NCBI GenBank assembly: GCA_016711875.1
Contig: JADJSD010000008.1
Location: 62,001 to 126,000, forward strand
DNA: 64,000 bases
Source of the DNA: Betaproteobacteria bacterium
GTDB taxonomy: Bacteria > Pseudomonadota > Gammaproteobacteria > Burkholderiales > Usitatibacteraceae
Direction of reading: 5' to 3'
Both the position numbers and the translations under genes were made by a program. A model generated the notes under the pieces. It made no database searches, was not told the DNA's origin, and saw only the letters and a list, made by a program, of their open reading frames with translations. Position 1 is the first letter of the stretch, and the number at the start of each line of letters is the position of its first letter. Below, piece after piece: positions 33,741-42,290 of the stretch.

Positions 33741-34430
33741 ATGGAAGCCCTGCAGCGAATCGAACTCACGACGGGCCCCGTGCCCTCCGCCACCGTCATC
33801 TGGATGCACGGCCTGGGCGCCGACGGATGGGATTTCGTGCCCATCGTGCGCGAGCTGGATTTGCCCGAGGACCTCGTCGTGCGATTCGTCTTCCCGCATG
33901 CGCCGGTGCGCCCGGTGACGATCAACAACGGCTACCGCATGCGCGCCTGGTACGACATCGTCCAGTCGGATATCGGCCGGCTGCCGGACGAGCGCGGGAT
34001 CCGCGAATCCCAGGCGAGCGTCGAGGCGCTCATCGAGCAGGAGCTCTCGCGCGGCATCGCCGCGGGCCGCATCGTCCTCGCCGGGTTCTCGCAGGGCGGC
34101 GCCATCGCGCTGCACACGGGCCTGCGTCACGGCGAGCCTCTCGCCGGCATCCTCGCCCTGTCGACCTACCTGCCGCTCGCCGAGAACCTGCCCCGGGAAG
34201 CCGCGGACGCCAACGCGTCGATCCCGGTCTTCATGGCCCACGGCACGGAAGACCCGGTGATTCCCCTGTCCCTCGCGCAATCGTCGCGGGAAGCGCTCGA
34301 GGCGAGGGGCATCCGGCCCGAATGGCACGAGTATCCGATGCCCCACTCCGTGTGCGAGGAGGAGGTGGCCGCCATCGGGCGGTGGCTCACCGCCCGCCTG
34401 GGGAGCCGGATCGTGCTGGCGGGCGGCTAG
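33741..34430 (+). CDS. alpha/beta-hydrolase carboxylesterase
   Basis: This 229-residue enzyme belongs to the phospholipase/carboxylesterase family (YpfH, EstB-like). The catalytic triad is visible: S117 in GFSQGG, D171 in HGTEDPVIP and H202 in PMPHSVC. The oxyanion region is WMHGLGADGWDF. No signal peptide, so it acts in the cytoplasm on short acyl esters. It starts 2 bases after mog. Confidence 0.92.
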   Translation: MEALQRIELTTGPVPSATVIWMHGLGADGWDFVPIVRELDLPEDLVVRFVFPHAPVRPVTINNGYRMRAWYDIVQSDIGRLPDERGIRESQASVEALIEQELSRGIAAGRIVLAGFSQGGAIALHTGLRHGEPLAGILALSTYLPLAENLPREAADANASIPVFMAHGTEDPVIPLSLAQSSREALEARGIRPEWHEYPMPHSVCEEEVAAIGRWLTARLGSRIVLAGG

Positions 34431-34442
34431 CGCCGCCGCCCG
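34420..34442. repeat. inverted repeat at a convergent gene junction
   Basis: CGGGCGGC and GCCGCCCG form an 8-bp GC stem. The esterase TAG lies in the 7-base loop, and the convergent thioesterase stop begins at the next base. No T-tract follows. Confidence 0.5.
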
Positions 34443-34889
34443 TCACGGCGCCTGTCTCGCCGCGATCGAAGCGAAAAGTTCCCGCCAGGCGGAGGACAGC
34501 GGCGCCGGCCGGCGGGTCGCGCGGTCGACGTAGACGTGCACGAAATGCCCCTGGGCGGCGGCCCGCGTCCGTCCCTCGCCGAAGAGCGCGATCTCGTAGC
34601 GCACGCTGGAATTTCCCACGTGGGCCACGCGCATCGCGGCCGTGACGGTTTCCGGATAGGTGAGCGGCTCGAAATAGTGGCAGCCCGTCTCGACCACCAG
34701 GCCGATCGGGTTGCCCTTCTCCACGTCGAGCAGGCCTTTCGCGATGAGCCAGGCGTTCACGATCGTGTCGAAGTACGAGTAGTACACGACGTTGTTCACG
34801 TGCCCGTAGGCGTCGTTGTCCATCCAGCGCGTGGTGACCACCTGCGTATGCGGGTAGTCGGCGAGCGCGTGCGGTTCGGGTCGGGCCAT
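34443..34889 (-). CDS. acyl-CoA thioesterase, 4HBT hotdog family
   Basis: This 148-residue hotdog-fold protein has the 4HBT signature TRWMDNDAYGHVNNVVYYSYFDT, with the catalytic Asp in DNDAYGHVNN. It should hydrolyse acyl-CoA thioesters; the exact acyl group cannot be told. It follows the patatin gene by 2 bases, suggesting joint expression in lipid turnover. Confidence 0.93.
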   Translation of the reverse strand: MARPEPHALADYPHTQVVTTRWMDNDAYGHVNNVVYYSYFDTIVNAWLIAKGLLDVEKGNPIGLVVETGCHYFEPLTYPETVTAAMRVAHVGNSSVRYEIALFGEGRTRAAAQGHFVHVYVDRATRRPAPLSSAWRELFASIAARQAP

Positions 34890-34891
34890 CG

Positions 34892-36121
34892 TCAGGCGCC
34901 CGCGGCGGGCGCGGCGTCGGCTTTCTGGGGCACGAAGAACTTCACGGTGCGCGCGTAGGCGCCGGGCACCGGGCACATGGCGCCGCCGAGGAAGGCCTCG
35001 ACCTCGTCGCGGCGCTTCATCGTGTCGTGGTAGCCCAGCGCGATCAGCTCGCGGCAGTAGCCCTGCTCGAACAGCAGGTAGCTCGCGAGGTTGGCGCCCC
35101 CGCGGCGCATCGCGCCGATGGTGCGCATCAGGAACCGGATGGGCGCGGGCAGGCTTCTCACGTGGCGAAGCGCGATGACGTCCAGCGGCTCCGAGGGCGT
35201 CATCACCAGCACGTCGACGTGGTGCAGCGTGAGCCCCATCTCGCGCAGCCGCGCCGCAGGCACGGCGCTGATGGTGCGGTTGATGCGCTCGAGCCGCTCG
35301 ATATCCACCGCGAGGCTGTCGAGGAAGATCGAGTTCATCACGTGGCCGGCCACCTGGGCGAGGGTCGGGTAGAGGTCGCCGCGCGTGCGGTCGGGCGCGT
35401 CGTTGCGGATCTTCGCCGTGCCGATCACCACCACGCGGTCCGCACCGAGATGCAGCGCCGGGCTCACCGGGGCGATCTGCCGCATGGAGCCATCGCCGAA
35501 GAACTCGCGGTTGAGCTTTTGCGCCGGGAAGATGAACGGGATGGCCGCGGAGGCCATCAGGTGCTCCACGCGGATGCGCGTGCGAAGCCCCACCCGCTGC
35601 GAGCGCTTCCAGCCGCCCAGGTGCGGCGCTCCTTCGAAGAAGCTGCAGCTCTGCCCCGAGGTATAGCCCGAGCAACTGATGGCGAGGGCATCGAGCGAGC
35701 CGCCGGCGATGTTGGAGGCGATGCGGTCGAACTCCAGTTTCCTCTCGAGGAGCGCCGCCAGGGGCCGGTTGTCCAGGAGCGAAATGCGCTTGTCGCGCAG
35801 CCACGCCCCGAAGAAGAGCCCGAAGAGCCAGCGCGAGCTGTTGGCGAAGACCCCGGCGAAATCCGCCCGGTAGACGTGGCGCGGCTCGAAGTTGCGCCAG
35901 ACCTCGAGCAGGTTGTCGACGGCGTGGCCGAAGTCGTCGGCGTGGCACGCCAGCGCACCGGCATTGACCGCGCCGGCCGAAGTGCCCGCGATGATCGGAA
36001 ACGGGTTCACGCGCGGATCGGGCAGCATCTCGCGCAGTGCCTGCAGCACGCCGACCTGATAGGCCGCGCGCGCGCCGCCACCCGCGAGCACCAGCGCCGT
36101 CTTGCCCCCCGCGACCTCCAT
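34892..36121 (-). CDS. patatin-like phospholipase
   Basis: This is a 409-residue serine-aspartate lipase homologue. The oxyanion loop GGGARA (14-19), nucleophile S48 in GTSAG and the catalytic Asp in FFGDGSMR are all present. The C-terminal 180 residues (MTPSEPLDVIALRHVRSLPAPIRFLMRTIG and after) are typical of the long cytoplasmic bacterial patatins. No signal peptide. It is upstream of the thioesterase in the same orientation. Confidence 0.9.
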   Translation of the reverse strand: MEVAGGKTALVLAGGGARAAYQVGVLQALREMLPDPRVNPFPIIAGTSAGAVNAGALACHADDFGHAVDNLLEVWRNFEPRHVYRADFAGVFANSSRWLFGLFFGAWLRDKRISLLDNRPLAALLERKLEFDRIASNIAGGSLDALAISCSGYTSGQSCSFFEGAPHLGGWKRSQRVGLRTRIRVEHLMASAAIPFIFPAQKLNREFFGDGSMRQIAPVSPALHLGADRVVVIGTAKIRNDAPDRTRGDLYPTLAQVAGHVMNSIFLDSLAVDIERLERINRTISAVPAARLREMGLTLHHVDVLVMTPSEPLDVIALRHVRSLPAPIRFLMRTIGAMRRGGANLASYLLFEQGYCRELIALGYHDTMKRRDEVEAFLGGAMCPVPGAYARTVKFFVPQKADAAPAAGA

Positions 36122-36151
36122 GCGACTCCCCTTCCCCCGTGACCGACGACG

Positions 36152-37861
36152 CTATCGCGCGCCTCGCCCTGCCCCGCGTCCCTTGCCGCCCCCCGCGGCG
36201 GCGGCCTCGCCAAGCATTTCCTCGGCGTGCTTGCGCGTGGTTTGCGTGATCTTCGCTCCGCCCAGCATCCGGGCGACCTCTTCCACCCGCCCTTCGGCAT
36301 CCAGCGGCTCCACCGCAGCGAGGGTACCCTTCGGGCCGGAGAATTTCGATACCCGCAGCTGGTGGCGCGCCCGCGAAGCGACCTGCGGCAGGTGCGTGAC
36401 GCACAGCACCTGGTGGTGACGGGCGAGCTCGGCGAGCAGCGTGCCGACGATTTCGGCCACGCGGCCGCCGATCCCGGTGTCGACCTCGTCGAACACCAGG
36501 GTGGGCACGCCCGCGCGCCCCCCCATGAGCACCTGGATCGCGAGCGCGAGGCGAGAGAGTTCGCCGCCGGAGGCGACCTTCCCCACCGGGCCCAGGGGCT
36601 GCCCCGCGTGGGCGGCCACCTGGAATTCCACCGATTCGAGGCCGGCGGCGGTCGGTTCGGCCAGCGTCTCGAGGGCCACCGCGAGGCGGCCGCCTTCCAT
36701 GGCGAGCCCTTGCAGGCGTCGGGTCACGTCCTCGGCCAGCTTGTCCGCGGCCATGCAACGGGCCTTCGTGAGCGCCTTCGCCGCCTCCCGGAAAGCGCGC
36801 TCGGCTTCCTTTTCCTGGGCCACCAAGGCCTCATGGCTGGCGTCACCGCCCAGGGCCTCCAGCCGCGCGAGGCGCTCGGCGTGGGCGTCGGCGAGACGAG
36901 CGGGATCGACCCGCAGCCGACGGGCGGCATCGTGCACGGCCCGCAGGCGGCGCTCGAGGGCGTCGAGCCGCGCCGGATCGGCCTCGATGCGCTGCAGGTA
37001 GCGGCGCAGGGCATGCGTCGCCTCGCCCGCGTTCGCGAGAGCGGCTTCCGTGTCCCGCGCGGCATCGGCGAGGATCGGATCGACCGCAGCGGCCTCCTTG
37101 AGACGCGCGGCGGCCTTCGCAAGCAGCGTGGCGGCCGAACCTTCCTGCTCGTCCAGCAGGTCGAGGGATTCGCGGGCGCCGGCGATGAGTTCCTGTGCGT
37201 GAGCAAGGCGCCGGTGCTCCGCCTGCTCGTCCACCCATCCCTCGGGCGTGAAGGCGAGCGCCTCGAGATCGCGGATCTCGTCGCGCAGCAGGGCCCTTTC
37301 GCGTTCGGCGCTCTCGGCCGCCGCCTCGCGGGCGGCGCGTGCCGCCGCCGCCCGCCGCCACTCGCCGTGCAGCCGCGCCACGCCGGCCGCCAGGGTCTCG
37401 GCGTCTGCGAACGCATCGAGCAGGCGCCGCTGGTAGTCGCGCTGCGTGAGCCACCGGTGCTCGTGCTGGCCATGGATGTCGACGAGGCACTCGCCGAGCT
37501 CCCGGAGTTGCCCCGCCGTGACCGGGCGACCGTTCACGAAGGCACGCGAGCGCCCGGCGCGGTCGACCGTGCGGCGCACAACGCAGGCCGAAGCCCCCTC
37601 GTCGTCGAGATCGGATGACGCGAGCCAGTCGCGGGCCGGGGCGAGCCTCGCGACGTCGAACTCCGCGCTCACTTCCGCGCGTTCCGCCCCCGGCCGCACG
37701 ACCCCCGCGTCCGCCCGCGCACCGAGCGCGAGCCCGAGGGCGTCGACCAGGATGGACTTGCCCGCGCCCGTCTCGCCGGTGAGCGCCGTGAAGCCAGAGG
37801 CGAGCTCGATCTCGAGCGAATCGACGATCACGAAATCACGCAGCAGGAGCGCCGTCAGCAT
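36152..37861 (-). CDS. recN: DNA repair protein RecN
   Basis: This 569-residue SMC-like ATPase acts in double-strand-break repair. Walker A GETGAGKS (29-36), long coiled coils around residues 150-350 with LDALERRLRAVHDAARRL, and the C-terminal ABC part GGELSRLALAIQVLMGG with FDEVDTGIGG are clear. It lies 16 bases after nadK, the usual nadK-recN order. LexA control is common for recN, but I see no clear SOS box in the short gap. Confidence 0.96.
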   Translation of the reverse strand: MLTALLLRDFVIVDSLEIELASGFTALTGETGAGKSILVDALGLALGARADAGVVRPGAERAEVSAEFDVARLAPARDWLASSDLDDEGASACVVRRTVDRAGRSRAFVNGRPVTAGQLRELGECLVDIHGQHEHRWLTQRDYQRRLLDAFADAETLAAGVARLHGEWRRAAAARAAREAAAESAERERALLRDEIRDLEALAFTPEGWVDEQAEHRRLAHAQELIAGARESLDLLDEQEGSAATLLAKAAARLKEAAAVDPILADAARDTEAALANAGEATHALRRYLQRIEADPARLDALERRLRAVHDAARRLRVDPARLADAHAERLARLEALGGDASHEALVAQEKEAERAFREAAKALTKARCMAADKLAEDVTRRLQGLAMEGGRLAVALETLAEPTAAGLESVEFQVAAHAGQPLGPVGKVASGGELSRLALAIQVLMGGRAGVPTLVFDEVDTGIGGRVAEIVGTLLAELARHHQVLCVTHLPQVASRARHQLRVSKFSGPKGTLAAVEPLDAEGRVEEVARMLGGAKITQTTRKHAEEMLGEAAAAGGGKGRGAGRGAR

Positions 37862-37877
37862 CGCCGGGGTGCGCCGT

Positions 37878-38762
37878 TCAGGCGTTCCGTTCGTTCCAGC
37901 GCAGTTTCGTGCGCAGCATCGAGAAATAGCTGTAGCCGGGGGGGTGCAGGAGGACTGCCGGCTTGGCCGCGGCCGCGACGCCCACGACGTCGCCGGGCTC
38001 GAGCTCGAAGGACTCCTGCACGTCGAAATTGGCGCAGGCGCCCTGCCCGCGCACGAGCACGATGTCGATGCGCCTGTCGCCGGGAAGGACGATCGGCCGG
38101 TTGGAGAGCGTGTGCGGCGAGATGGGCACGAGCGCGATCGCCGCGAGGCAGGGGTGCAGGACCGGCCCGCCGGCCGACAAGGCGTATGCCGTGGTTCCCG
38201 TGGGCGAGGCGGCGATGACGCCGTCGGCCCGCAGGCTGTAGATGAACTCGCCGTCCACGTGCACCGCGAACTCGATCATGCTGCCGGAGCTGCCGCGGCT
38301 CACCACCACGTCGTTCATGGCGTGGGTGGCGACGACTTCCTGCCCCGCGCGGGAGACACGCGAGGCGAGCATGAGGCGCTCCTCGCGTTCGTAGTGACCG
38401 CGCAGCACCGGCGAGAGCTGCTCGGCCACCTCGCCAGCCGGAATGTCCGTGAGGAACCCCAGGCGGCCCAGGTTCACCCCGATGAGTGGCACCCCGTGGG
38501 CCACCATGAGGCGCGTGCAGGACAGCAGGGTGCCGTCACCGCCCACGACGATGGCGAGGTCTGCCCTTTCGGGAAGGCGCTCGAGGTCGAGGGCTTCGTC
38601 CGGCGGCGTGCGCGAGGCTTCGGCCGTGCGCTTGTCCATGAGGACCGTCGCGCCGTGCTCGCGAAGCACCGCCATCACCTGGTCGAGCTTGTCGGGAAGG
38701 ACCGTGGCGTCGCTCTTGCCGACCACCGCCACGGTCTTGAACGCTGGGGACATGGCCGCCAT
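37878..38762 (-). CDS. nadK: NAD kinase
   Basis: This 294-residue enzyme phosphorylates NAD to NADP. GGDGT (74-78), NLGRLGFLTDI and ASPTGTTAYALSAGGP are the family motifs. Two in-frame ATGs compete (38762 and 38753, MAAMSP); neither ribosome site is decisive. It is divergent from hrcA with only about 67 bases between, a very common arrangement in proteobacteria. Confidence 0.95.
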   Translation of the reverse strand: MAAMSPAFKTVAVVGKSDATVLPDKLDQVMAVLREHGATVLMDKRTAEASRTPPDEALDLERLPERADLAIVVGGDGTLLSCTRLMVAHGVPLIGVNLGRLGFLTDIPAGEVAEQLSPVLRGHYEREERLMLASRVSRAGQEVVATHAMNDVVVSRGSSGSMIEFAVHVDGEFIYSLRADGVIAASPTGTTAYALSAGGPVLHPCLAAIALVPISPHTLSNRPIVLPGDRRIDIVLVRGQGACANFDVQESFELEPGDVVGVAAAAKPAVLLHPPGYSYFSMLRTKLRWNERNA

Positions 38763-38829
38763 TAGACCATAGGCCTTCGCCGGAATCGAAGGCGAATCAC
38801 CCGGAAGCCCGCGAAGGATTTTTTGTACA

Positions 38830-39855
38830 ATGGCCCGCATGCTCAATGAACGCGCCCAGGCCCTGCTGAAGATCCTCGTCGAGCGATACATCGCCGACGG
38901 GCAGCCCGTGGGCTCGCGCGTGCTCGCCCGCGCCTCCAGCCTCGAACTCTCGCCCGCGACCATCCGCAACGTGATGGCGGACCTCGAGGAGATGGGTTTC
39001 GTCTCGAGCCCGCACACCTCGGCCGGCCGGATCCCGACGCCCAAGGGCTACCGGTTCTTCGTCGACACGCTCCTCACGGTGCGGCCGCTCGAGGAGGTCG
39101 AGCGCACCCAGATCGAGGACACGCTCATGCCGGACGACCCCCACCGCGTGGTGGCGGCGGCCTCGCAGGTGCTCTCGGAACTCACCCACTTCGCCGGGGT
39201 GGTGATCGCGCCGCGGCGCCGCTCGTCGCTGCGGCACGTGGAGTTCATCCACCTGTCCGAGCGCCGCGTGCTCCTCATCATCGTCGCGATGGACGGCGAG
39301 GTGCAGAACCGGGTGCTGGTCACCGACCGCGCCTACAACGCCGCCCAGCTGCAGGAGGCCGCACAGGCCATCAACCAGCACTATGCCGGCCTCGACTTCG
39401 GGGACATCACGAGTCGCGTGAGGAACGAGCTGCTCGACCTGCACCGCGATATTTCGGGCCTCATGAAGGCCGCCATCGATACCGGCGGCGAGGCGCTTCG
39501 CCAGCCCGCGGACGGCGTCGTGCTTGCCGGCGAGAGAAACCTCATCGAATACGAGGACCTCGCCTCGGACCGCGCGCGCCTTCGCAAGCTCTTCGACCTT
39601 TTCGAGAAGAAGGCGCAGCTGCTCAAGCTCCTCGACGACAGCGAGCGCGCCGAGGGCGTCAAGATCTTCATCGGCGGCGATTCGCAGCTCGTGCCGCTCG
39701 ACGAATGCTCCATCGTGACCGCCCCCTACGAGGTCGACGGCCGGGTGGTCGGCACGGTGGGCGTCATCGGCCCCACCCGCATGGCTTACGAGCGCGTCAT
39801 CCCCATCGTCGACATCACCGCCAAGCTCGTCTCGTCCGCGCTTTCGCAGCACTAG
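38830..39855 (+). CDS. hrcA: heat-inducible transcription repressor HrcA
   Basis: This 341-residue repressor binds CIRCE elements. The winged helix (LLKILVERYIADGQPVGSRVLA and SPATIRNVMADLEEMGFVSSPHTSAGRIPT) and C-terminal GAF-like domain are normal. A TACAAT hexamer at 38826-38831 overlaps the first ATG, so transcription may begin near the second ATG at 38839 (MLNERAQ), giving a nearly leaderless message. No CIRCE element is present near grpE-dnaK or elsewhere in the window, so its targets, perhaps groESL, lie outside. Confidence 0.95.
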   Translation: MARMLNERAQALLKILVERYIADGQPVGSRVLARASSLELSPATIRNVMADLEEMGFVSSPHTSAGRIPTPKGYRFFVDTLLTVRPLEEVERTQIEDTLMPDDPHRVVAAASQVLSELTHFAGVVIAPRRRSSLRHVEFIHLSERRVLLIIVAMDGEVQNRVLVTDRAYNAAQLQEAAQAINQHYAGLDFGDITSRVRNELLDLHRDISGLMKAAIDTGGEALRQPADGVVLAGERNLIEYEDLASDRARLRKLFDLFEKKAQLLKLLDDSERAEGVKIFIGGDSQLVPLDECSIVTAPYEVDGRVVGTVGVIGPTRMAYERVIPIVDITAKLVSSALSQH

Positions 39856-39865
39856 CCGTGGTCGA

Positions 39866-39911
39866 GGAACGAGCCGTCATGGAAAACAAGCGCTCGCGGA
39901 ACGAGCCGTCA
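39866..39911 (+). repeat. 14-base direct repeat between hrcA and hemH
   Basis: GGAACGAGCCGTCA occurs at 39866-39879 and again at 39898-39911. An ATG at 39879 opens a 13-codon frame (MENKRSRNEPSTR) that ends 4 bases before the hemH GTG. It may be a local duplication or a leader peptide. Confidence 0.5.
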
Positions 39912-39924
39912 ACCAGGTAACACA

Positions 39925-41028
39925 GTGCCCCCCCTTCCCGAACCGCCGTACGCCCACGGCACGCCCTCGCGCGTGGGCATTCTCCTCGTGAACCTGGGCA
40001 CTCCCGACGAGCCCACGGCGTCCGCGGTCCGGCGCTATCTCGCCGAATTCCTCTGGGACCCCCGCGTCGTCGAGATTCCCCGCCCCGTGTGGTGGCTCAT
40101 CCTGCACGGGGTCATCCTGCGCGTGCGGCCGGGCAAGAGCGCGGCCAAGTACCAGTCGGTCTGGACGAAGGAAGGCTCGCCCCTTCGCGTCTACCTGGAC
40201 CGCCAGGTGCAGCTCCTGCGCGGCTATCTGGGCGAGCGGGTGAAGAGCCCCCTCGCCGTCGCGGGCGCCTGCCGGTACGGCAATCCCAGCATCGCCTCGG
40301 CGCTCGCGAAGCTGCGATCCGAGGGGTGCGACCAGGTGCTCGTGCTGCCGCTCTACCCGCAGTACGCCGCCAGCACGACCGGCTCCACCATGGACGCGTT
40401 GGGCGCAGCCCTGGCCAGGCTGCGCAACGTGCCCGCGATCCGCGTCGTGAAGCACTTCCACGACCACCCGGCGTACGTGTCGGCCGTGGCCAGGGCCGTG
40501 AACGACTACTGGATGAAGCACGGGCGGCCCGACCGCCTCGTGATGAGCTTTCACGGCCTGCCGCGCTTCAGCCTCGACAAGGGCGACCCGTACCACTGCG
40601 AGTGCCTGAAGACCGGTCGCCTCGTCGCGGAGGCGCTCGGCTGGTCCGACGAGCGGACCTCCATCACTTTCCAGTCGCGCTTCGGCAAGGCCGAATGGCT
40701 CAAGCCCTACACGGCCGACCGGCTCGCCGAACTGGGCGCCCAGGGCACCGGGCGGGTGGATGTCATCTGCCCGGGTTTCGCCGCCGATTGCCTCGAGACG
40801 CTCGAGGAGATCGCGATGGAAGGCCGCGAGACTTTCCAGCACGCGGGCGGCAAGGAATATCACTACATCCCGACGACCAACGACAACCCGGCTTTCATGA
40901 CGGCGCTCACGATCGTCGCGCTGGAGAACCTGCAGGGCTGGGTGTCGGCCGATTGGGATGCGGGGTCGGCGCAGGCGGCCGGCCGCGAATCGGCTGCCCG
41001 CGCGAAGGCGCTGGGCGCCTCCCGCTAA
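39925..41028 (+). CDS. hemH: ferrochelatase
   Basis: This 367-residue enzyme inserts ferrous iron into protoporphyrin IX, the last haem step. The catalytic His is H210 in SFHGLPRF; the family blocks LLVNLGTPDEP, LPLYPQYAASTTGST and CPGFAADCLETLEEI are intact. The start is GTG at 39925. The C-terminal tail of about 20 residues is Ala- and Gly-rich and not conserved. No other haem gene is nearby. Confidence 0.95.
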   Translation: MPPLPEPPYAHGTPSRVGILLVNLGTPDEPTASAVRRYLAEFLWDPRVVEIPRPVWWLILHGVILRVRPGKSAAKYQSVWTKEGSPLRVYLDRQVQLLRGYLGERVKSPLAVAGACRYGNPSIASALAKLRSEGCDQVLVLPLYPQYAASTTGSTMDALGAALARLRNVPAIRVVKHFHDHPAYVSAVARAVNDYWMKHGRPDRLVMSFHGLPRFSLDKGDPYHCECLKTGRLVAEALGWSDERTSITFQSRFGKAEWLKPYTADRLAELGAQGTGRVDVICPGFAADCLETLEEIAMEGRETFQHAGGKEYHYIPTTNDNPAFMTALTIVALENLQGWVSADWDAGSAQAAGRESAARAKALGASR

Positions 41029-41051
41029 ACCCCTCCCACGAAAGGAAATCC

Positions 41052-41399
41052 ATGGGCTCGCTGCTCCTGCGGTGGTTCCTGAGCGCGCTCGCGCTCCTGG
41101 CGGTCGCCTACCTGTATCCCGGCGTGCGTGTCGATGGCTTCTTCGCCGCGGCCGTGGCGGCCCTGGTGCTGGGCCTCGTCAATGCCGTCGTCCGTCCGAT
41201 CCTCGTGATCCTCACGTTGCCGGTCACGATCCTCACGCTGGGCCTTTTCCTCTTCGTGGTGAACGCGCTGATGTTCTGGCTCGTGGCCGAAGTGGTGAAG
41301 GGGTTCACGGTGAGCGGCTTCGTCGCGGCGCTCGTCGGGTCCGTGCTCTACAGCCTGATCACCCTGCTGGTGAGCTGGCTCGTGGGCGGCAAGAAATGA
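41052..41399 (+). CDS. small four-helix membrane protein (phage-holin superfamily IV, YvlD-like)
   Basis: This is a 115-residue integral membrane protein with four hydrophobic helices and almost no loops. The motif LGLVNAVVRPILVILTLPVTILTLGLFLF is typical of the Phage_holin_4_2/YvlD family, which despite its name is mostly found outside phages and has no settled function. The ribosome site AAAGGAAA is good. It is 24 bases after hemH. No phage genes are near. Confidence 0.88.
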   Translation: MGSLLLRWFLSALALLAVAYLYPGVRVDGFFAAAVAALVLGLVNAVVRPILVILTLPVTILTLGLFLFVVNALMFWLVAEVVKGFTVSGFVAALVGSVLYSLITLLVSWLVGGKK

Positions 41400-41400
41400 C

Positions 41401-41429
41401 GAAGGCCCGGGGAACTCCCCCGGGCCTTC
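41401..41429 (-). terminator. hairpin terminator between the holin-like gene and ompW
   Basis: GAAGGCCCGGGG and CCCCGGGCCTTC form a 12-bp stem with a 5-base loop. On the minus strand it is followed by GTCATTTCTT, so it should end ompW transcription; on the plus strand it has no T-tract but may still slow read-through. Confidence 0.7.
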
Positions 41430-41451
41430 CGGATGCCGCTTGCCGCGTGGC

Positions 41452-42099
41452 CTAGAAGCGCCAGCCCAGGCCCACCGACCACAGGAGCGGGTCGACCTTG
41501 ACCGCGCTCACCTTGGTACCGTTCAGCTTCACGTCGCTGCCGATGTAGACCTTCTTCAGGTCGAAGTTGAGGTACGTGGCCTTGGCGAGCTTGATGTCGA
41601 AGCCCGCGCCGTAGGAGGCGCCGACACTGTTGCTGTCGAGCTTGAGGTCGCCCACGCCCGGGATCGACAGCTTGTCGCTCATGATGAAGGTGAAGTTCAC
41701 GCCCGCGCCCACGTACGGGCGGAAGTCCCCATCGGGGTTGAAGTGGTACTGCAGCGACAGGGTCGGCGGCAGGTGCTTGAAGGTGCCGATCTTGACCGGG
41801 CCGCCCAGGACGCTGTCTTCCACCGTCACTTCGTGCTTCTGCGGATAGGTGAGAACGAGCTCGGCCGCGACGTTCTTGGTGAAGAAGTAGGAAATGTCGA
41901 CTTCCGGGAACCACTTGCTGTTCACGGTGATGTCGTTGGCGGCGACCCCAAGGGACGGGATGGCCTCGGACTTGTCGGCCGTCTCCAGGTAGAGGGCGCG
42001 AACGCGCACCATCCACGGGTTCGGTTCGGCGGCGGCGGCCGGCAGGGCGAAGGTGCCCGCGACGGCGGCGGCGAGAAGGGCGAGAGTCGTTTTTTTCAT
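41452..42099 (-). CDS. ompW: OmpW-family outer membrane protein
   Basis: This 215-residue eight-stranded beta-barrel has a signal peptide (MKKTTLALLAAAVAGTFALPAAAA). Family blocks are NPWMVRVRALYLE, ITVNSKWFPEVDISYFFT, LPPTLSLQYHFNPDGDFRPYVGAGVNFT and the terminal GLGWRF, with a final aromatic residue for barrel insertion. The ATG at 42099 has GGAGAA before it; the ORF runs 11 codons further without support. OmpW of enteric bacteria is controlled by oxygen through FNR, and an FNR-type palindrome lies 70 bases upstream here. Confidence 0.92.
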   Translation of the reverse strand: MKKTTLALLAAAVAGTFALPAAAAEPNPWMVRVRALYLETADKSEAIPSLGVAANDITVNSKWFPEVDISYFFTKNVAAELVLTYPQKHEVTVEDSVLGGPVKIGTFKHLPPTLSLQYHFNPDGDFRPYVGAGVNFTFIMSDKLSIPGVGDLKLDSNSVGASYGAGFDIKLAKATYLNFDLKKVYIGSDVKLNGTKVSAVKVDPLLWSVGLGWRF

Positions 42100-42168
42100 G
42101 GGTTCTCCAGGGGCTGGGGTGACGGAATGCATTCAGCTGCGAGTTTCGTTCCCGCCTTCGGGAATCGG

Positions 42169-42182
42169 TTGACCTGAGTCAA
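42169..42182. promoter_or_regulatory. FNR/ANR-type box TTGAC-N4-GTCAA upstream of ompW
   Basis: TTGACCTGAGTCAA has two perfectly mirrored 5-base half-sites with the 4-base centre expected for FNR-family sites. It lies in the 191-base divergent region between ompW and grpE, nearer ompW. No convincing -10 sits at the exact class II distance, so its mode of action is uncertain. Confidence 0.6.
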
Positions 42183-42228
42183 CTGAGCTCCAAATCGTCT
42201 CGCCCGGACCGGAAAGCCCCCGATCGGG

Positions 42229-42256
42229 GTTGAAAAACGCCGCCCGGTCCCCATTT
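42229..42256 (+). promoter_or_regulatory. sigma-32 heat-shock promoter for grpE
   Basis: GTTGAAA and CCCCATTT are separated by 13 bases, close to the heat-shock consensus CTTGAAA-N12-14-CCCCATNT. It ends 34 bases before the grpE start. No CIRCE repeat is present, so induction here rests on sigma-32. Confidence 0.8.
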
Positions 42257-42290
42257 CAGCCCGCAAAGACGCGATTCGAGGGAGAAAGAC

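Noticed and set aside
41052..41399. Prophage remnant suggested by the holin-like gene
   Set aside because: The YvlD-like family is widespread outside phages, and no integrase, lysin or attachment repeat is near.
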